Shown one piece after another: positions 13,418-20,386 of a stretch of 25,379 nt of DNA. Below the pieces are notes generated by a model. It was not told the DNA's origin and ran no database searches. It saw only the letters and a list, made by a program, of their open reading frames with translations. The DNA lies in the IMG/VR virus record IMGVR_UViG_3300008110_000166, positions 1-25,379 of that record. One strand, given 5' to 3'. Made by a program: the position numbers and the translations under genes. The stretch's first letter is position 1, and each line of letters starts with the position of its first letter. The DNA is from a virus.

Positions 13418-13638
13418 TAGTATCTCCCAATATTCGCTAGGTCGCCGACAATCGACATGAAGTCAATCCCGTCGTTGAACATCATCAACTCGTAATCAAT
13501 CTGTGCTTTTTCTTGGGTGTAGTCACCCTTGTTCACATCTTCAAGAATCCCCGATAGAACGTGGATTGAATGCTCAAGAGAAGCCTTGAGTTCAGCAACG
13601 AGTTCTGTGACTCGCTCTTGGTACTGCTGTTCGTCCAT
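13417..13638 (-). CDS. Small acidic helical protein
   Basis: The 73-aa product is mainly helical (YQERVTELVAELKASLEHSIHVLSGILEDV) and acidic, without recognisable motif. AAAGGA lies at good distance from the ATG and an ACTACTAAC leader element precedes it. A TAAAAT at 13666-13671 is a likely -10 box, although its -35 is not of the shared family. It opens the 13638-12918 operon. Confidence 0.7.
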   Translation of the reverse strand: MDEQQYQERVTELVAELKASLEHSIHVLSGILEDVNKGDYTQEKAQIDYELMMFNDGIDFMSIVGDLANIGRY

Positions 13639-13665
13639 AAATATTCCTTTGTTAGTAGTACTTCA

Positions 13666-13695
13666 ATTTTACTAGTAGTTCGGTGTATCCCACCG
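13666..13695 (-). promoter_or_regulatory. Probable promoter of the 13638 operon with inverted repeat over the -35
   Basis: TAAAAT (13666-13671) lies about 28 bases before the ATG, followed by a leader with the ACTACTAAC element. At the -35 position there is no TTGGTA box but a perfect inverted repeat CGGTG/CACCG (13681-13695). A repressor or alternative folding could act there. Confidence 0.45.
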
Positions 13696-13741
13696 AGCGC
13701 GTTGAAAGGAGGTAAAGAGCGCGAATCGGTGGGCATACACC
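13682..13741. repeat. Long imperfect inverted repeat between transcription units
   Basis: The left arm GGTGTATCCCACCGAGCGCG pairs with the right arm GCGCGAATCGGTGGGCATACACC, giving a stem of about 18 bp with small bulges around a loop of about 17 bases that contains AAAGGAGG. It lies between the VWA gene and the 13638 gene. It may be a terminator, or a structured element overlapping the downstream promoter. Confidence 0.6.
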
Positions 13742-13743
13742 CA

Positions 13744-13802
13744 GCCCGTGGCACGAAGCCACTGGCTTGAGGTGACTGGTCGCAACCACACGGCCAGCCA
13801 CC
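13744..13802 (-). terminator. Two hairpins after the VWA gene
   Basis: GGTG-A-CTGG/CCAG-C-CACC (13771-13802) and GCC-C-GTGGC/GCCAC-T-GGC (13744-13766) lie 12 to 70 bases beyond the VWA stop at 13814. Both are GC-rich stems with one mismatch. There is no U-run. They are the likely transcription end of the MoxR-VWA operon. Confidence 0.5.
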
Positions 13803-13813
13803 ACACCGCCAGT

Positions 13814-15355
13814 CTAGTCCAGCCGACTCCCGACCACCTTCTTGTAAGTGGTCTTCATCATGTCGGGATAGATAGACACTGCCTTGTCACCTTTTTGCAA
13901 TTTCTTGAGTTGGGCGATTGCGTCGTCAACATGGGGAACAACCACGATGTTGTTCTTGCGCACGAAGTCAATGCACTGCATAGCAAGTTGGTCAAAGTAG
14001 TTTTGTCGCGGACCGCAGACTCCACCATCAGTCACCCAAATCATCGGAGTACGAGAGTTCTTGCGCTGTCTGTGACCCCACTCAATCGCAGGGAAGTCAA
14101 CACCGTTGCCCCAACCGACTGCTGGAAGTTCTGCAACCATCTTTCCCTTTTCAGCAACAATCCACATATTCGGTACTTGTGTACCACGATTGCGGTCTGA
14201 ATAGACAGCGACAGTTGCTCCAGGAGCGTTTTCAATAATCTGCTTTAGTTGCTCTTTTCGGAACGACATAGAACCACTTCCGTCAATGATTACGACTCCA
14301 CCAGTACCTTTAATGGTTTTGTCAAAGATTCTCATCTGCGGGTCGGTGACGAGTCGGTGCATACGGCGTGGGCGAAGTCCAACATTGGAAGCAATCTTTT
14401 TCTTTCCAAGTGAACCTTTGCTCATCACTGGCATTGGGCATTTCTCAATTACGAGTTCGCCCCAGTGTGGTACGACTCCGTGAGTTGGCGATGAAGGTGT
14501 AATTCCCGAATAAGGATTACCGTCCATCTTGCCTTCCTCTGAACCAACGATTCCCTTGGACGAGTGCTTGCCCTCTCCACTTGAAGTGGACTCGCCTTCC
14601 TCGCCCTCGGCAGGTTCATCTTGACCAGCACCCTTTGCTTTCTTTGCACGCTCGGCTTCACGCTTGGCACGCTCTGCTTCTTTTTCTTTTGCAATCTGTT
14701 CAGGTGACTTTTCCGCGAGACGGTCAACCCAAGTGGCGATTCGTTCAGTGTGCGCGAAGCCCATTGGTGAAAGTCCGCTATTAGGGTCCACATCAGTAGA
14801 AGCCAAGTCGCCGTACTTCTTCTTAGCCTTCTGCATTTCTTTCACTGCACGCTTGGAGATATCCAGCAGGATTACTCCCCACTCGCGGTTGTGACGACGA
14901 ACGCCAGTCAAGAACGCTTTGTTGGACGCAGTGCCAGCAGTAGCGATTGCCATACGGACGCACGCGCCCCAGTCTTTTAGTGCAGTCAAGCGTTCACCAT
15001 CGGCAGTTTCGCCACCATCGGCGAGTACGTTTTTCATGTCAAAGCCGACTTGTTGGCACAAGAAGTTCACGCGCAATTCCTCAACAACAGTGAGAGAGTC
15101 GTGACTTGCAATCTTGCGATTCACCCATGCTCGCCAGTCACCAGCAGGTGAGACTTTGGCGTGCATGAGTTCGTGCGCTCGGATACAACGCGAGAGTTCG
15201 TCCTTGTGAGTCGGAACACTCATCTCACGGTCCACGATGTTCGTGGAAGGTTCACCGCGCACTGGTCGGCACTCATCTACCGACCAGCGACCGTTCTTGG
15301 TGTCCTTGCGCGAAAGCAGTTCAGGCTCTGCGAAGAGTTTGGTTCGGTGCGTCAT
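13814..15355 (-). CDS. VWA-domain protein with N-terminal HExxH motif, MoxR partner
   Basis: The 513-aa protein has three parts. The N-terminal region carries HELMH at 61-65 and, about 27 residues on, EELRVNF, the arrangement of zinc metallopeptidases (HExxH plus a downstream Glu). A Lys/Glu/Ala-rich linker with a Ser/Gly/Glu low-complexity stretch spans about 215-275. The C-terminal von Willebrand A domain has the MIDAS motif DGSGSM at 358-363 and a later TDGG. The layout resembles CobT/YeaD-type proteins that work with MoxR AAA+ ATPases. Its ATG overlaps the ATPase stop (TAATG). The target is unknown; remodelling or cleavage of a host or phage protein is inferred. Confidence 0.85.
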   Translation of the reverse strand: MTHRTKLFAEPELLSRKDTKNGRWSVDECRPVRGEPSTNIVDREMSVPTHKDELSRCIRAHELMHAKVSPAGDWRAWVNRKIASHDSLTVVEELRVNFLCQQVGFDMKNVLADGGETADGERLTALKDWGACVRMAIATAGTASNKAFLTGVRRHNREWGVILLDISKRAVKEMQKAKKKYGDLASTDVDPNSGLSPMGFAHTERIATWVDRLAEKSPEQIAKEKEAERAKREAERAKKAKGAGQDEPAEGEEGESTSSGEGKHSSKGIVGSEEGKMDGNPYSGITPSSPTHGVVPHWGELVIEKCPMPVMSKGSLGKKKIASNVGLRPRRMHRLVTDPQMRIFDKTIKGTGGVVIIDGSGSMSFRKEQLKQIIENAPGATVAVYSDRNRGTQVPNMWIVAEKGKMVAELPAVGWGNGVDFPAIEWGHRQRKNSRTPMIWVTDGGVCGPRQNYFDQLAMQCIDFVRKNNIVVVPHVDDAIAQLKKLQKGDKAVSIYPDMMKTTYKKVVGSRLD

Positions 15356-16074
15356 TAGCGCGACACTCCGTTCACTGCAAGCGCGTCAAGGATTGACTCG
15401 GCACGCTCACCGAAAGTGAGTTGTGCTGAACGCTCTGCACCCAGTGACTTGCGAAGTTTGTCAAACTCCAAGAAAGCACGCAGTGAGATTCGTCGTTCGC
15501 CAGCGTCAGCCATAGCGACTGCATAACCACGAAGGTCAGGTGAAAGACGCAAGAGAGCGTTCGGGTGAGGTTCGTTGATACGAATCTTGATTGGGAAGCG
15601 GTCAGTGAGTGCCGTTGGCAATTCACCCATCTGCTCAACATTGGTGGTCATAATTGCACTGAATCCAGCAAGCGGACGATAGGTAGCACCAGTGTCAGGG
15701 TGTTCCCACGAAGCCGATTCAGGTGAGTCAAGCATGGCGAGCAACTGTGCGTACACATCGCCCGAAGCCTTGTCAATTTCGTCCACGATGAGACGACCAC
15801 CGCTCGTTCCGTCACCTTGCCACGCTTTGAGGGCAGAACCGTCCACCCACTTGACTCCACCCTTGCCATCAGGCATGAATGAGCCAGTCACATCAAGGTT
15901 GGTCATGTCTTCTGTGCAGACGAGACGGAACGCGCCCGAAGCGACATTTCCGATGGTCAGACCTGCGAAGGTCTTGCCGATTCCCGATGGACCGTACAGA
16001 ATCACACGGTCTGTGCCGTTGTTCAGTACATCTTCTAGGTCCTGCCAGCACTGGGGCAGTTTGTTGGTTTCCAT
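15355..16074 (-). CDS. MoxR-type AAA+ ATPase
   Basis: The 239-aa ATPase has Walker A GPSGIGKT (28-35), Walker B LIVDEID (95-101), sensor-1 MTTN (142-145) and an arginine-finger-like LTDRF (156-160). It is shorter than cellular MoxR proteins and lacks much of their C-terminal lid. It is coupled to the VWA gene (TAATG), the typical MoxR-VWA pairing in which the ATPase acts as a chaperone or metal-insertion motor. The 5' leader has AAAGGAG and a CCGAGATTCGG hairpin. Two promoters of the shared family lie in tandem upstream, the only doubled case in the window. Confidence 0.92.
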   Translation of the reverse strand: METNKLPQCWQDLEDVLNNGTDRVILYGPSGIGKTFAGLTIGNVASGAFRLVCTEDMTNLDVTGSFMPDGKGGVKWVDGSALKAWQGDGTSGGRLIVDEIDKASGDVYAQLLAMLDSPESASWEHPDTGATYRPLAGFSAIMTTNVEQMGELPTALTDRFPIKIRINEPHPNALLRLSPDLRGYAVAMADAGERRISLRAFLEFDKLRKSLGAERSAQLTFGERAESILDALAVNGVSR

Positions 16075-16124
16075 ATTGGTATTGCTCCTTTACCGAATCT
16101 CGGTAGTAGTTGGTTGTTGGTATC

Positions 16125-16154
16125 ACCGTAACGAACACGCAGGACAGATACAAA
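16125..16154 (-). promoter_or_regulatory. Family promoter P1 (proximal, MoxR operon)
   Basis: TTTGTA, 18-bp spacer starting TCTGTCCTGCGTG, TACGGT, read on the - strand. The first base pair of the -35 differs from TTGGTA as in P12. Leader with AACTACTACC and AAAGGAG follows. Confidence 0.75.
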
Positions 16155-16192
16155 ATTGCTCTGACTCGCTCGCCCGTCTTGGCTTGAGAAGG

Positions 16193-16222
16193 ACACTAAC
16201 CAACACGCAGGACAGATACCAA
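16193..16222 (-). promoter_or_regulatory. Family promoter P2 (distal, MoxR operon)
   Basis: TTGGTA, 18-bp spacer starting TCTGTCCTGCGTG, TAGTGT. It lies 68 bp upstream of P1 in the same orientation, so the MoxR-VWA operon has two copies of the promoter. Confidence 0.75.
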
Positions 16223-16263
16223 GGTTTTTTAAGGGCCGTGTTAGGCCGACCTAACATCGAAGG

Positions 16264-16305
16264 CCGGGGCTATGAGGCCGGCAGGGGCGCGAGCTGGAGC
16301 CCCGG
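16264..16305 (-). terminator. AGCCCCGG/CCGGGGCT stem-loop
   Basis: A perfect 8-bp stem encloses a GC-rich loop with further pairing potential, seven bases beyond the stop of the gene ending at 16312. A smaller TTAGG/CCTAA hairpin and a T/A run (TTAAAAAACC on the - strand) follow. It separates the six-gene operon from the MoxR promoters. Confidence 0.7.
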
Positions 16306-16311
16306 GGTTGA

Positions 16312-16494
16312 TTAGTTACAACCGCAACAGTCGGAACAGAAAACTACTTCGCCGTGTTCCGGACAACTAGCACGACGCGCTTCACAAATAATGCAATTTT
16401 CTCGAGATTCGGCCGCCGATGCTGCGCGGGCAGCCTTCTTTTCTCCGCGATTTTTTCCGACTTTATAGACGACGTATGCGCCGAAGAGTCCCAT
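16312..16494 (-). CDS. Small membrane-associated protein with Cys-rich tail
   Basis: The 60-aa product begins MGLFGAYVVYKVGKNRGEKKAA, a short hydrophobic start followed by a basic segment. It has a C-terminal cluster of eight Cys (NCIICEARRASCPEHG, FCSDCCGC) with one His that probably binds two metals. The ATG overlaps the upstream stop (TAATG). A longer frame from 16539 would overlap the upstream gene and is rejected. Unknown function. Confidence 0.72.
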   Translation of the reverse strand: MGLFGAYVVYKVGKNRGEKKAARAASAAESRENCIICEARRASCPEHGEVVFCSDCCGCN

Positions 16495-16934
16495 TAGATT
16501 CCTGCTTCTCGGTCTGCTTTCGCGTCGCGTACTTCCCACAGCCCTTTTTTTATCTTGCGAAAAGTTGGACTTTCTTGCAGATATTTAAGTGTCGTCTGGT
16601 ACGAGAACCCAGATTGCTCAGCAAGTTGCTCAGTAGTGAACTGCTCAAAATGGTGCTGGGTTGACCACTTCAGGAACGCGTCCCATTTATCTGCGCGCTT
16701 CTCTACGCGCACCTCTTCCGCCACCGAAGTTTCTTCATCAAAACTCACACCACAATAAACTGGCGCGACTTCAGTAATGATTGATTCGGGTATGCCGTAT
16801 GAAATCAGTTGGCGAACTGGGTTTCCTTTCCCAGCGTCGCGATTCCAAACATAGAGCACATGCAGTGCACGGGTGTAATCGCTGATTTTTTGCGACACTT
16901 CTCGTGGAACACCGTCATAGTAAATCGCGTGCAT
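16494..16934 (-). CDS. HTH-containing hypothetical protein
   Basis: The 146-aa product has an N-terminal domain without a recognised family (residues 1-85). A winged-helix-like C-terminal region follows (about 98-140): FTTEQLAEQSGFSYQTTLKYLQ, then FRKIKKGLWEV as wing. This suggests DNA binding. Its ATG directly abuts a GCCGGGTG/CACCCGGC hairpin (16935-16958) with no free Shine-Dalgarno, so its translation may be controlled by that structure. One GGTGG-motif copy occurs inside the coding region at 16716-16728. Confidence 0.68.
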   Translation of the reverse strand: MHAIYYDGVPREVSQKISDYTRALHVLYVWNRDAGKGNPVRQLISYGIPESIITEVAPVYCGVSFDEETSVAEEVRVEKRADKWDAFLKWSTQHHFEQFTTEQLAEQSGFSYQTTLKYLQESPTFRKIKKGLWEVRDAKADREAGI

Positions 16935-16958
16935 GCCGGGTGCTACTACCCACCCGGC
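16935..16958 (-). terminator. GCCGGGTG/CACCCGGC hairpin abutting the 16934 start codon
   Basis: A perfect 8-bp GC stem with an 8-base loop separates the gene stopping at 16972 from the ATG at 16934, which follows the stem without a gap. It may terminate part of the operon transcript or restrict translation of the next gene. Confidence 0.5.
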
Positions 16959-16971
16959 CGCACGGCGGGCA

Positions 16972-17226
16972 TCAGACCTTCAGCGCGTAGTACGCGTACG
17001 CCTGCACCCCTAGTTTCCCTTCGACATGAAACTTAATGCGGAGGTAATCGATAGCGCGTTGGACGTCTTCTCGAGTGTATTTAAACTCCGGGTCATTCCA
17101 ATACCGGTCGAGGGCTAGGTCCTCGAGGGCCGCTTCGATTACTTCATTGCCGGTTACCGAATGCGTATATCCATGCTCTTCGATGAGCCCCGCTATCTCC
17201 GCGTACAAATCCATTTCATTACTCAT
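16972..17226 (-). CDS. Small hypothetical protein
   Basis: An 84-aa helical, acidic protein (MSNEMDLYAEIAGLIEEHGYTHSV, then VIEAALEDLALDRYW and a tail rich in Tyr). I do not recognise it. Its start overlaps the stop of the upstream gene by eight bases, so translation is coupled. It belongs to the operon driven from P3. Confidence 0.65.
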   Translation of the reverse strand: MSNEMDLYAEIAGLIEEHGYTHSVTGNEVIEAALEDLALDRYWNDPEFKYTREDVQRAIDYLRIKFHVEGKLGVQAYAYYALKV

Positions 17227-17629
17227 TGTCTGACCTCAACATTTCATACAGCCCATCAACTACAGAGTCGATATTCTCTTCGGCAACCTTGGTGTTGTGG
17301 CTTTCAATCTTTTCCTCAACCGCTCCCATCCCCTCAAGGAACATCTCGTGGAGGTTGTCAATGATTTGGTTGTCTTCTTCAGAGAACTTGGGCCCGATTG
17401 GCACCCACTTTATTTGCGCTTCTCCGTTACCGAGCATGTCAAATAAGTCTTGAGTGTCCTTGAGTTCCGCCAAGCGCTTCTTGGAGAACATGCGATTTTT
17501 TGAATCAAATAATGCAGTTCTTCCGCGCCGTCCAAAGTCTGAGTAGATAGAGACTGCTTCAAGAAGTAACTCAAGTTGGGCAAGTGTGAACTTATGTGAA
17601 GTACTTACTGTGATGTCGTTTTCGCTCAT
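17219..17629 (-). CDS. Hypothetical protein, helical
   Basis: A 136-aa protein with MSENDITVSTSHKFTLAQLELLLEAVSIY at the N-terminus and an amphipathic acidic C-terminus (EKIESHNTKVAEENIDSVVDGLYEML). No known motif is visible. The ATG follows the upstream stop directly. Predicted soluble. Confidence 0.65.
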   Translation of the reverse strand: MSENDITVSTSHKFTLAQLELLLEAVSIYSDFGRRGRTALFDSKNRMFSKKRLAELKDTQDLFDMLGNGEAQIKWVPIGPKFSEEDNQIIDNLHEMFLEGMGAVEEKIESHNTKVAEENIDSVVDGLYEMLRSDNE

Positions 17630-17848
17630 TTATATAATCCTTTGCGAGAATTGAAACCATTCTTCGTATGTCATTCCGATTGTACCGACGAACTCCGCGT
17701 TGTCGTAGAAGTCAATGATGATTCCCTCAACTGTGAACTTCACTTGTAGCAATCGCGGTGATGGGTCGTCATGTGTACTGGTGTAGACGGTCACCGTCTT
17801 GTCAGCATGCAGATTCACATCGTGTGTGATTTCAGTGTCGTGACTCAT
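17630..17848 (-). CDS. Small beta-rich hypothetical protein
   Basis: A 72-aa protein that looks mostly beta-stranded (KTVTVYTSTHDDPSPRLLQVKFTVEG, IIIDFYDNAEFVGTIGMTYEEW). The start overlaps the DUF4314-like stop (ATGA). The TYEEWxxF ending resembles small phage or plasmid proteins, but I cannot name a family. No catalytic residues are evident. Confidence 0.65.
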   Translation of the reverse strand: MSHDTEITHDVNLHADKTVTVYTSTHDDPSPRLLQVKFTVEGIIIDFYDNAEFVGTIGMTYEEWFQFSQRII

Positions 17849-18249
17849 CGGTCAACTTTACCGTGGATTTTCCCGTAAATGTCAACGAGTTCGCACATTA
17901 CTTCATCAAGCGACATTGTGAACGGCCAAGAGTGTGAATTGAGTTCGTTCTCAAACTCATCAGAAGACTGTGGCCACATGTCAATAAGTTTGACTCCTTC
18001 AACGATGAATTTCTTGAATTGTTCTAAGAACGCATCGCGCTCTGGAAGAATCTCAAAGATGTCAACACTGCTCAAGAGTGACAGGTTGCTCCCATCGTCC
18101 CACTTGACATGTGTCGTCGTGTCTCCAAAGAAAGTGTCTATCGCGAAGCCCGTGACGGTCCCCATGGAACCAGTCTTGAGTTTGGTGTATCGGTCGTCGG
18201 TCTGAATCAACCGAACGCGTCGGCCGACGATGTTGTCGGTGGTGGTCAT
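17845..18249 (-). CDS. DUF4314-domain protein
   Basis: From the ATG at 18249 (AAGGAG at ideal spacing) the 134-aa product begins with IVGRRVRLIQTDDRYTKLKTGSMGTVTGF...THVKWDDGSNLSLL. This is the DUF4314 signature, a small SH3/KOW-like barrel, at residues 7-68. The remaining half is helical and unassigned. The domain is common in phages and mobile elements, with no established activity. It is the first gene of the six-gene operon under P3. Codons upstream of 18249 in the same frame lie in the promoter leader. Confidence 0.8.
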   Translation of the reverse strand: MTTTDNIVGRRVRLIQTDDRYTKLKTGSMGTVTGFAIDTFFGDTTTHVKWDDGSNLSLLSSVDIFEILPERDAFLEQFKKFIVEGVKLIDMWPQSSDEFENELNSHSWPFTMSLDEVMCELVDIYGKIHGKVDR

Positions 18250-18286
18250 AATTGCTCCTTGTAGTAGTAGTGACCCGTGCCTTAGC

Positions 18287-18316
18287 ATTTTAGCCAAGGC
18301 ACAGGTCAGATACCAA
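18287..18316 (-). promoter_or_regulatory. Family promoter P3 (DUF4314 operon)
   Basis: TTGGTA, 18-bp spacer starting TCTGACCTGTG, TAAAAT. The -35 begins three bases after the stop codon of the XRE gene, with no terminator between them. Leader contains ACTACTACTAC and AAGGAG. Confidence 0.8.
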
Positions 18317-18318
18317 AA

Positions 18319-18537
18319 TCAGATTCCCTCAAGAACCTCTGAAGGCTTGACCTTGAGTGCCTTGCAGACACGAATGAGTGTGGACAGGTTCGGTGAGAAG
18401 TGTCCGTTCTCAATGCGGTTCACTGTCTTGCGCTCAATTCCTGCCTTCTGTGCCAGCATGTCTTGGGAAAGTTCTCGGTCAAGACGAAGAGCCTTGAGGC
18501 GAGCGCTAACACGAAGTTCTTTCTTGTCGGTATTCAT
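18319..18537 (-). CDS. XRE-family HTH regulator
   Basis: The 72-aa protein is a single Cro/CI-type HTH: LKALRLDRELSQDMLAQKAGIERKTVNRIENGHFSPNLSTLIRVCKALKVKPSEVL, with the classical SQxxLAxxxGIxRxTVxxIEnG recognition pattern at about 24-46. It has no oligomerisation or peptidase domain. AAGGAGCAAT precedes the ATG. No family promoter lies directly upstream, so it is probably co-transcribed with the 19258 gene from P4. It could be a Cro-like repressor of the surrounding promoters; this is inference. Confidence 0.88.
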   Translation of the reverse strand: MNTDKKELRVSARLKALRLDRELSQDMLAQKAGIERKTVNRIENGHFSPNLSTLIRVCKALKVKPSEVLEGI

Positions 18538-18574
18538 GATTGCTCCTTGGTTGTTGTTGGTGTTATCCCCAGCC

Positions 18575-19258
18575 CTAAGACTGGGAAATCTCTGCTTCGT
18601 TCATATCCTCGGTCATGGCTTCAGCCAACTCAAAGATAATTCCGTCTTTCCACTCGCTGTACTTCTCGTCCCAGTTCTCGTCATCGTCGTCGTATTCAGG
18701 CTGACCTTGCATGTCATGTTCGCCTTCGCCAATGATTTCTCCGTTGCGAATGACCATGTATCCAGCAAAGAAGTCTGCTTCCTCGGTCATGTGGAATCCG
18801 AAGAGAAGTTCCGGAAATTGTGTGGAGATGTTCTTGATAAGACCGACACACGGCCCCCATGCACTCTCCCAGTTGACAAGGATTGCCTTGCTGTTTTCGT
18901 CAAATGTGTCCTCGTCAAAGTCCACTCGGCAAGCACCCCACTTGGAGTCCCAGTTCTCTAATGCCCAGTCGTACCAGTCCTTATGACCGTACTTGGCGAT
19001 GTTCTTTGCTTGCTGTTCTTCCAGCGCAATCTGTTCAGGCTTCTTCGTTCCGTCCTCATTCATTCCGTAGCCACCCGAAATGGTTTCGTGGAGTTCGGTT
19101 GGAATCGGGAAGAGTTGGTTCATGTCCCAGTAGTTCCTGTTGTAACTAGGCAGGGCTTCCCATTCGGCGGTTCGCTCAACACGCATAGCGTCAATGAATC
19201 GCTTTAGTTCTTTGTTGCTTCCACGGACCTCGCCGTATTGTGAGCACCAGTTTGGCAT
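18575..19258 (-). CDS. DUF1281 / ferredoxin-like-fold phage protein
   Basis: The 227-aa protein begins MPNWCSQYGEVRGSNKELKRFI, with an LFPIPTEL segment and KYGHKDWYDWALENWDSKWGA. These motifs mark the phage family annotated as DUF1281 (YubB-like ferredoxin-fold). The C-terminus is very acidic (DDDDENWDEKY). The function of the family is unknown. The start has AAGGAG nine bases upstream and the leader has CCTACTACTAC. Confidence 0.8.
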   Translation of the reverse strand: MPNWCSQYGEVRGSNKELKRFIDAMRVERTAEWEALPSYNRNYWDMNQLFPIPTELHETISGGYGMNEDGTKKPEQIALEEQQAKNIAKYGHKDWYDWALENWDSKWGACRVDFDEDTFDENSKAILVNWESAWGPCVGLIKNISTQFPELLFGFHMTEEADFFAGYMVIRNGEIIGEGEHDMQGQPEYDDDDENWDEKYSEWKDGIIFELAEAMTEDMNEAEISQS

Positions 19259-19291
19259 TTCATTCTCCTTGTGTAGTAGTAGGTGTTAGTA

Positions 19292-19321
19292 ATGGTATCG
19301 GGCGCACAGGTCAGATACCAA
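19292..19321 (-). promoter_or_regulatory. Family promoter P4 (19258 gene)
   Basis: TTGGTA, 18-bp spacer starting TCTGACCTGTG, TACCAT. The -35 lies two bases after the stop of the preceding gene, so transcription units are back to back without a terminator. Confidence 0.8.
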
Positions 19322-19323
19322 CC

Positions 19324-19824
19324 TTAGTACCACGCGTCCAGCCCACCACATTCATCTGCCGACCAGCGGAGATACCAAATGGCGTACTTGACTTCAGTGG
19401 TGACATCTTCTTTCTGAAGCATGATAGGCAAGCCCATCTTGTTCATCTGCTCTTCCATCACGGTAGCAAGTGCTCGGCAACTGTCAGGAGACTTGAAAGT
19501 TCCTTCCTCATTGTCGCCGTAGAAGTTGTGCTCGTTGTCGTCAATTTCCAATGCTTCCAAGAGATAGTTTCCATACTTGCCTCTGTACCAGCAGTGAGTT
19601 CCAAACATTCCAGTTACAGAACCGCCAGCCAAACCCGACTTCTCAAAGGCAATTGTGTATGGACAAAGTTTCTGCCCAATGGTTTGTTCACAGTTGGTTT
19701 GCTTTATTGGCAGACCAGTTGTGTCGTCAAGGATTTCGTTCCCGTCCTTGTCGTGAAGCGATACCTTGACAGCAGTGCCAAGTCGCTCACATGGATATCG
19801 GTGTGGGATATTGTCTAAGCCCAT
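19324..19824 (-). CDS. Hypothetical protein, Cys/Trp/Tyr-rich
   Basis: From the ATG at 19824 (AAGGAG nearby) the 166-aa product starts MGLDNIPHRYPC and contains several Cys (RYPCERLG, QTNCEQ, QKLCPYT, THCWYRG, DSCRAL). No family is recognised with confidence; the pattern might indicate a metal-binding or disulfide-containing protein. It is transcribed alone from P5. The frame upstream to 19869 covers the promoter leader and is rejected. Confidence 0.7.
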   Translation of the reverse strand: MGLDNIPHRYPCERLGTAVKVSLHDKDGNEILDDTTGLPIKQTNCEQTIGQKLCPYTIAFEKSGLAGGSVTGMFGTHCWYRGKYGNYLLEALEIDDNEHNFYGDNEEGTFKSPDSCRALATVMEEQMNKMGLPIMLQKEDVTTEVKYAIWYLRWSADECGGLDAWY

Positions 19825-19853
19825 TAGTAACTCCTTAGTAGTAGGTACTATGA

Positions 19854-19883
19854 AGCGTACACATGGCACAGGTCAGATACCAA
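19854..19883 (-). promoter_or_regulatory. Family promoter P5 (19824 gene)
   Basis: TTGGTA, 18-bp spacer starting TCTGACCTGTG, TACGCT; leader with CCTACTACTAAGGAG. A GACGGTGGCGGAAAG copy lies just upstream of the -35. Confidence 0.8.
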
Positions 19884-19890
19884 CTCCTGC

Positions 19891-19911
19891 TTTCCGCCAC
19901 CGTCATAATAA
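19891..19911 (-). promoter_or_regulatory. ATGACGGTGGCGGAAAG motif upstream of P5
   Basis: A copy of the dispersed motif ends seven bases before the -35 box of P5. Copies upstream of P8 and P11 end five bases before theirs, suggesting a regulator site touching the promoter. Confidence 0.55.
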
Positions 19912-19992
19912 ACAGAAAGATTTATCCAGTCCCCGCCGCCGATGGTGACTGCAGACGACTGCTAACTCCTGCTAGCACCGGTGGCCGGCAAG

Positions 19993-20006
19993 CGAACATA
20001 CGTTCG
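19993..20006. promoter_or_regulatory. CGAACATACGTTCG palindrome (SOS-box-like)
   Basis: Perfect CGAAC-N4-GTTCG palindrome of the form bound by LexA in many actinobacteria. It lies one base from an AGCCCC terminator stem and about 110 bp upstream of P5. LexA binding is inferred from the consensus only. Confidence 0.45.
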
Positions 20007-20007
20007 C

Positions 20008-20040
20008 AAGCCCCGCGAGTCTGCCATGGGCCCGGGGCTT
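20008..20040 (-). terminator. AAGCCCCG...CGGGGCTT stem-loop
   Basis: An 8-bp perfect stem with inner GC pairing, 14 bases after the stop of the gene ending at 20054. No U-run. One of the repeated AGCCCC family of gene-end hairpins. Confidence 0.65.
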
Positions 20041-20053
20041 CAGCTTGAAAAAA

Positions 20054-20386
20054 CTAGTTGTCGATGTACACAAGCCAAGCGTGGGTAATGCGCCAGCCGT
20101 CGTGGCTCTCGGTCAGGATGAACCGAATCAACTCCCAGAAGCCGTCGAGATAGTAGAAGATGTCGCTGTCTTCAACTCCGAATGCGTCGAAGTATGCGGC
20201 TTCATCACTGATTCCTTCGATGGTGTACGGGTCAATCGAGAATGACATATACCGAATGAGACGTCTGTCGGTATCCCAGTCAATCAGCGTGTCTGCTCCA
20301 ATGAGCGTTGCTCCCTTGACGCGGACATTCAGCCAATACTGATACATCAGATAGATGATTCTGCTCAGTGCTCTAATTATGGTCAT
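20054..20386 (-). CDS. Hypothetical protein with hydrophobic N-terminus
   Basis: The 110-aa product begins MTIIRALSRIIYLMYQYWLNVRVKG, a basic and hydrophobic stretch that could lie at the membrane. An acidic, aromatic-rich remainder follows (DIFYYLDGFWELIRFIL). No family recognised. Its ATG overlaps the previous stop (ATGA); it is the last gene of a three-gene operon from P6. Confidence 0.62.
   Translation of the reverse strand: MTIIRALSRIIYLMYQYWLNVRVKGATLIGADTLIDWDTDRRLIRYMSFSIDPYTIEGISDEAAYFDAFGVEDSDIFYYLDGFWELIRFILTESHDGWRITHAWLVYIDN

Noticed and set aside
13748-16315. Several + strand frames opposite the MoxR-VWA operon (13748-14200, 15692-16315 and others)
   Set aside because: The - strand carries the unmistakable Walker, HExxH and MIDAS motifs; the + frames are shadows.
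18230-18961. A 243-codon + strand frame
   Set aside because: Antisense to the XRE and DUF1281-like genes, whose motifs are clear, and it crosses promoter P3.
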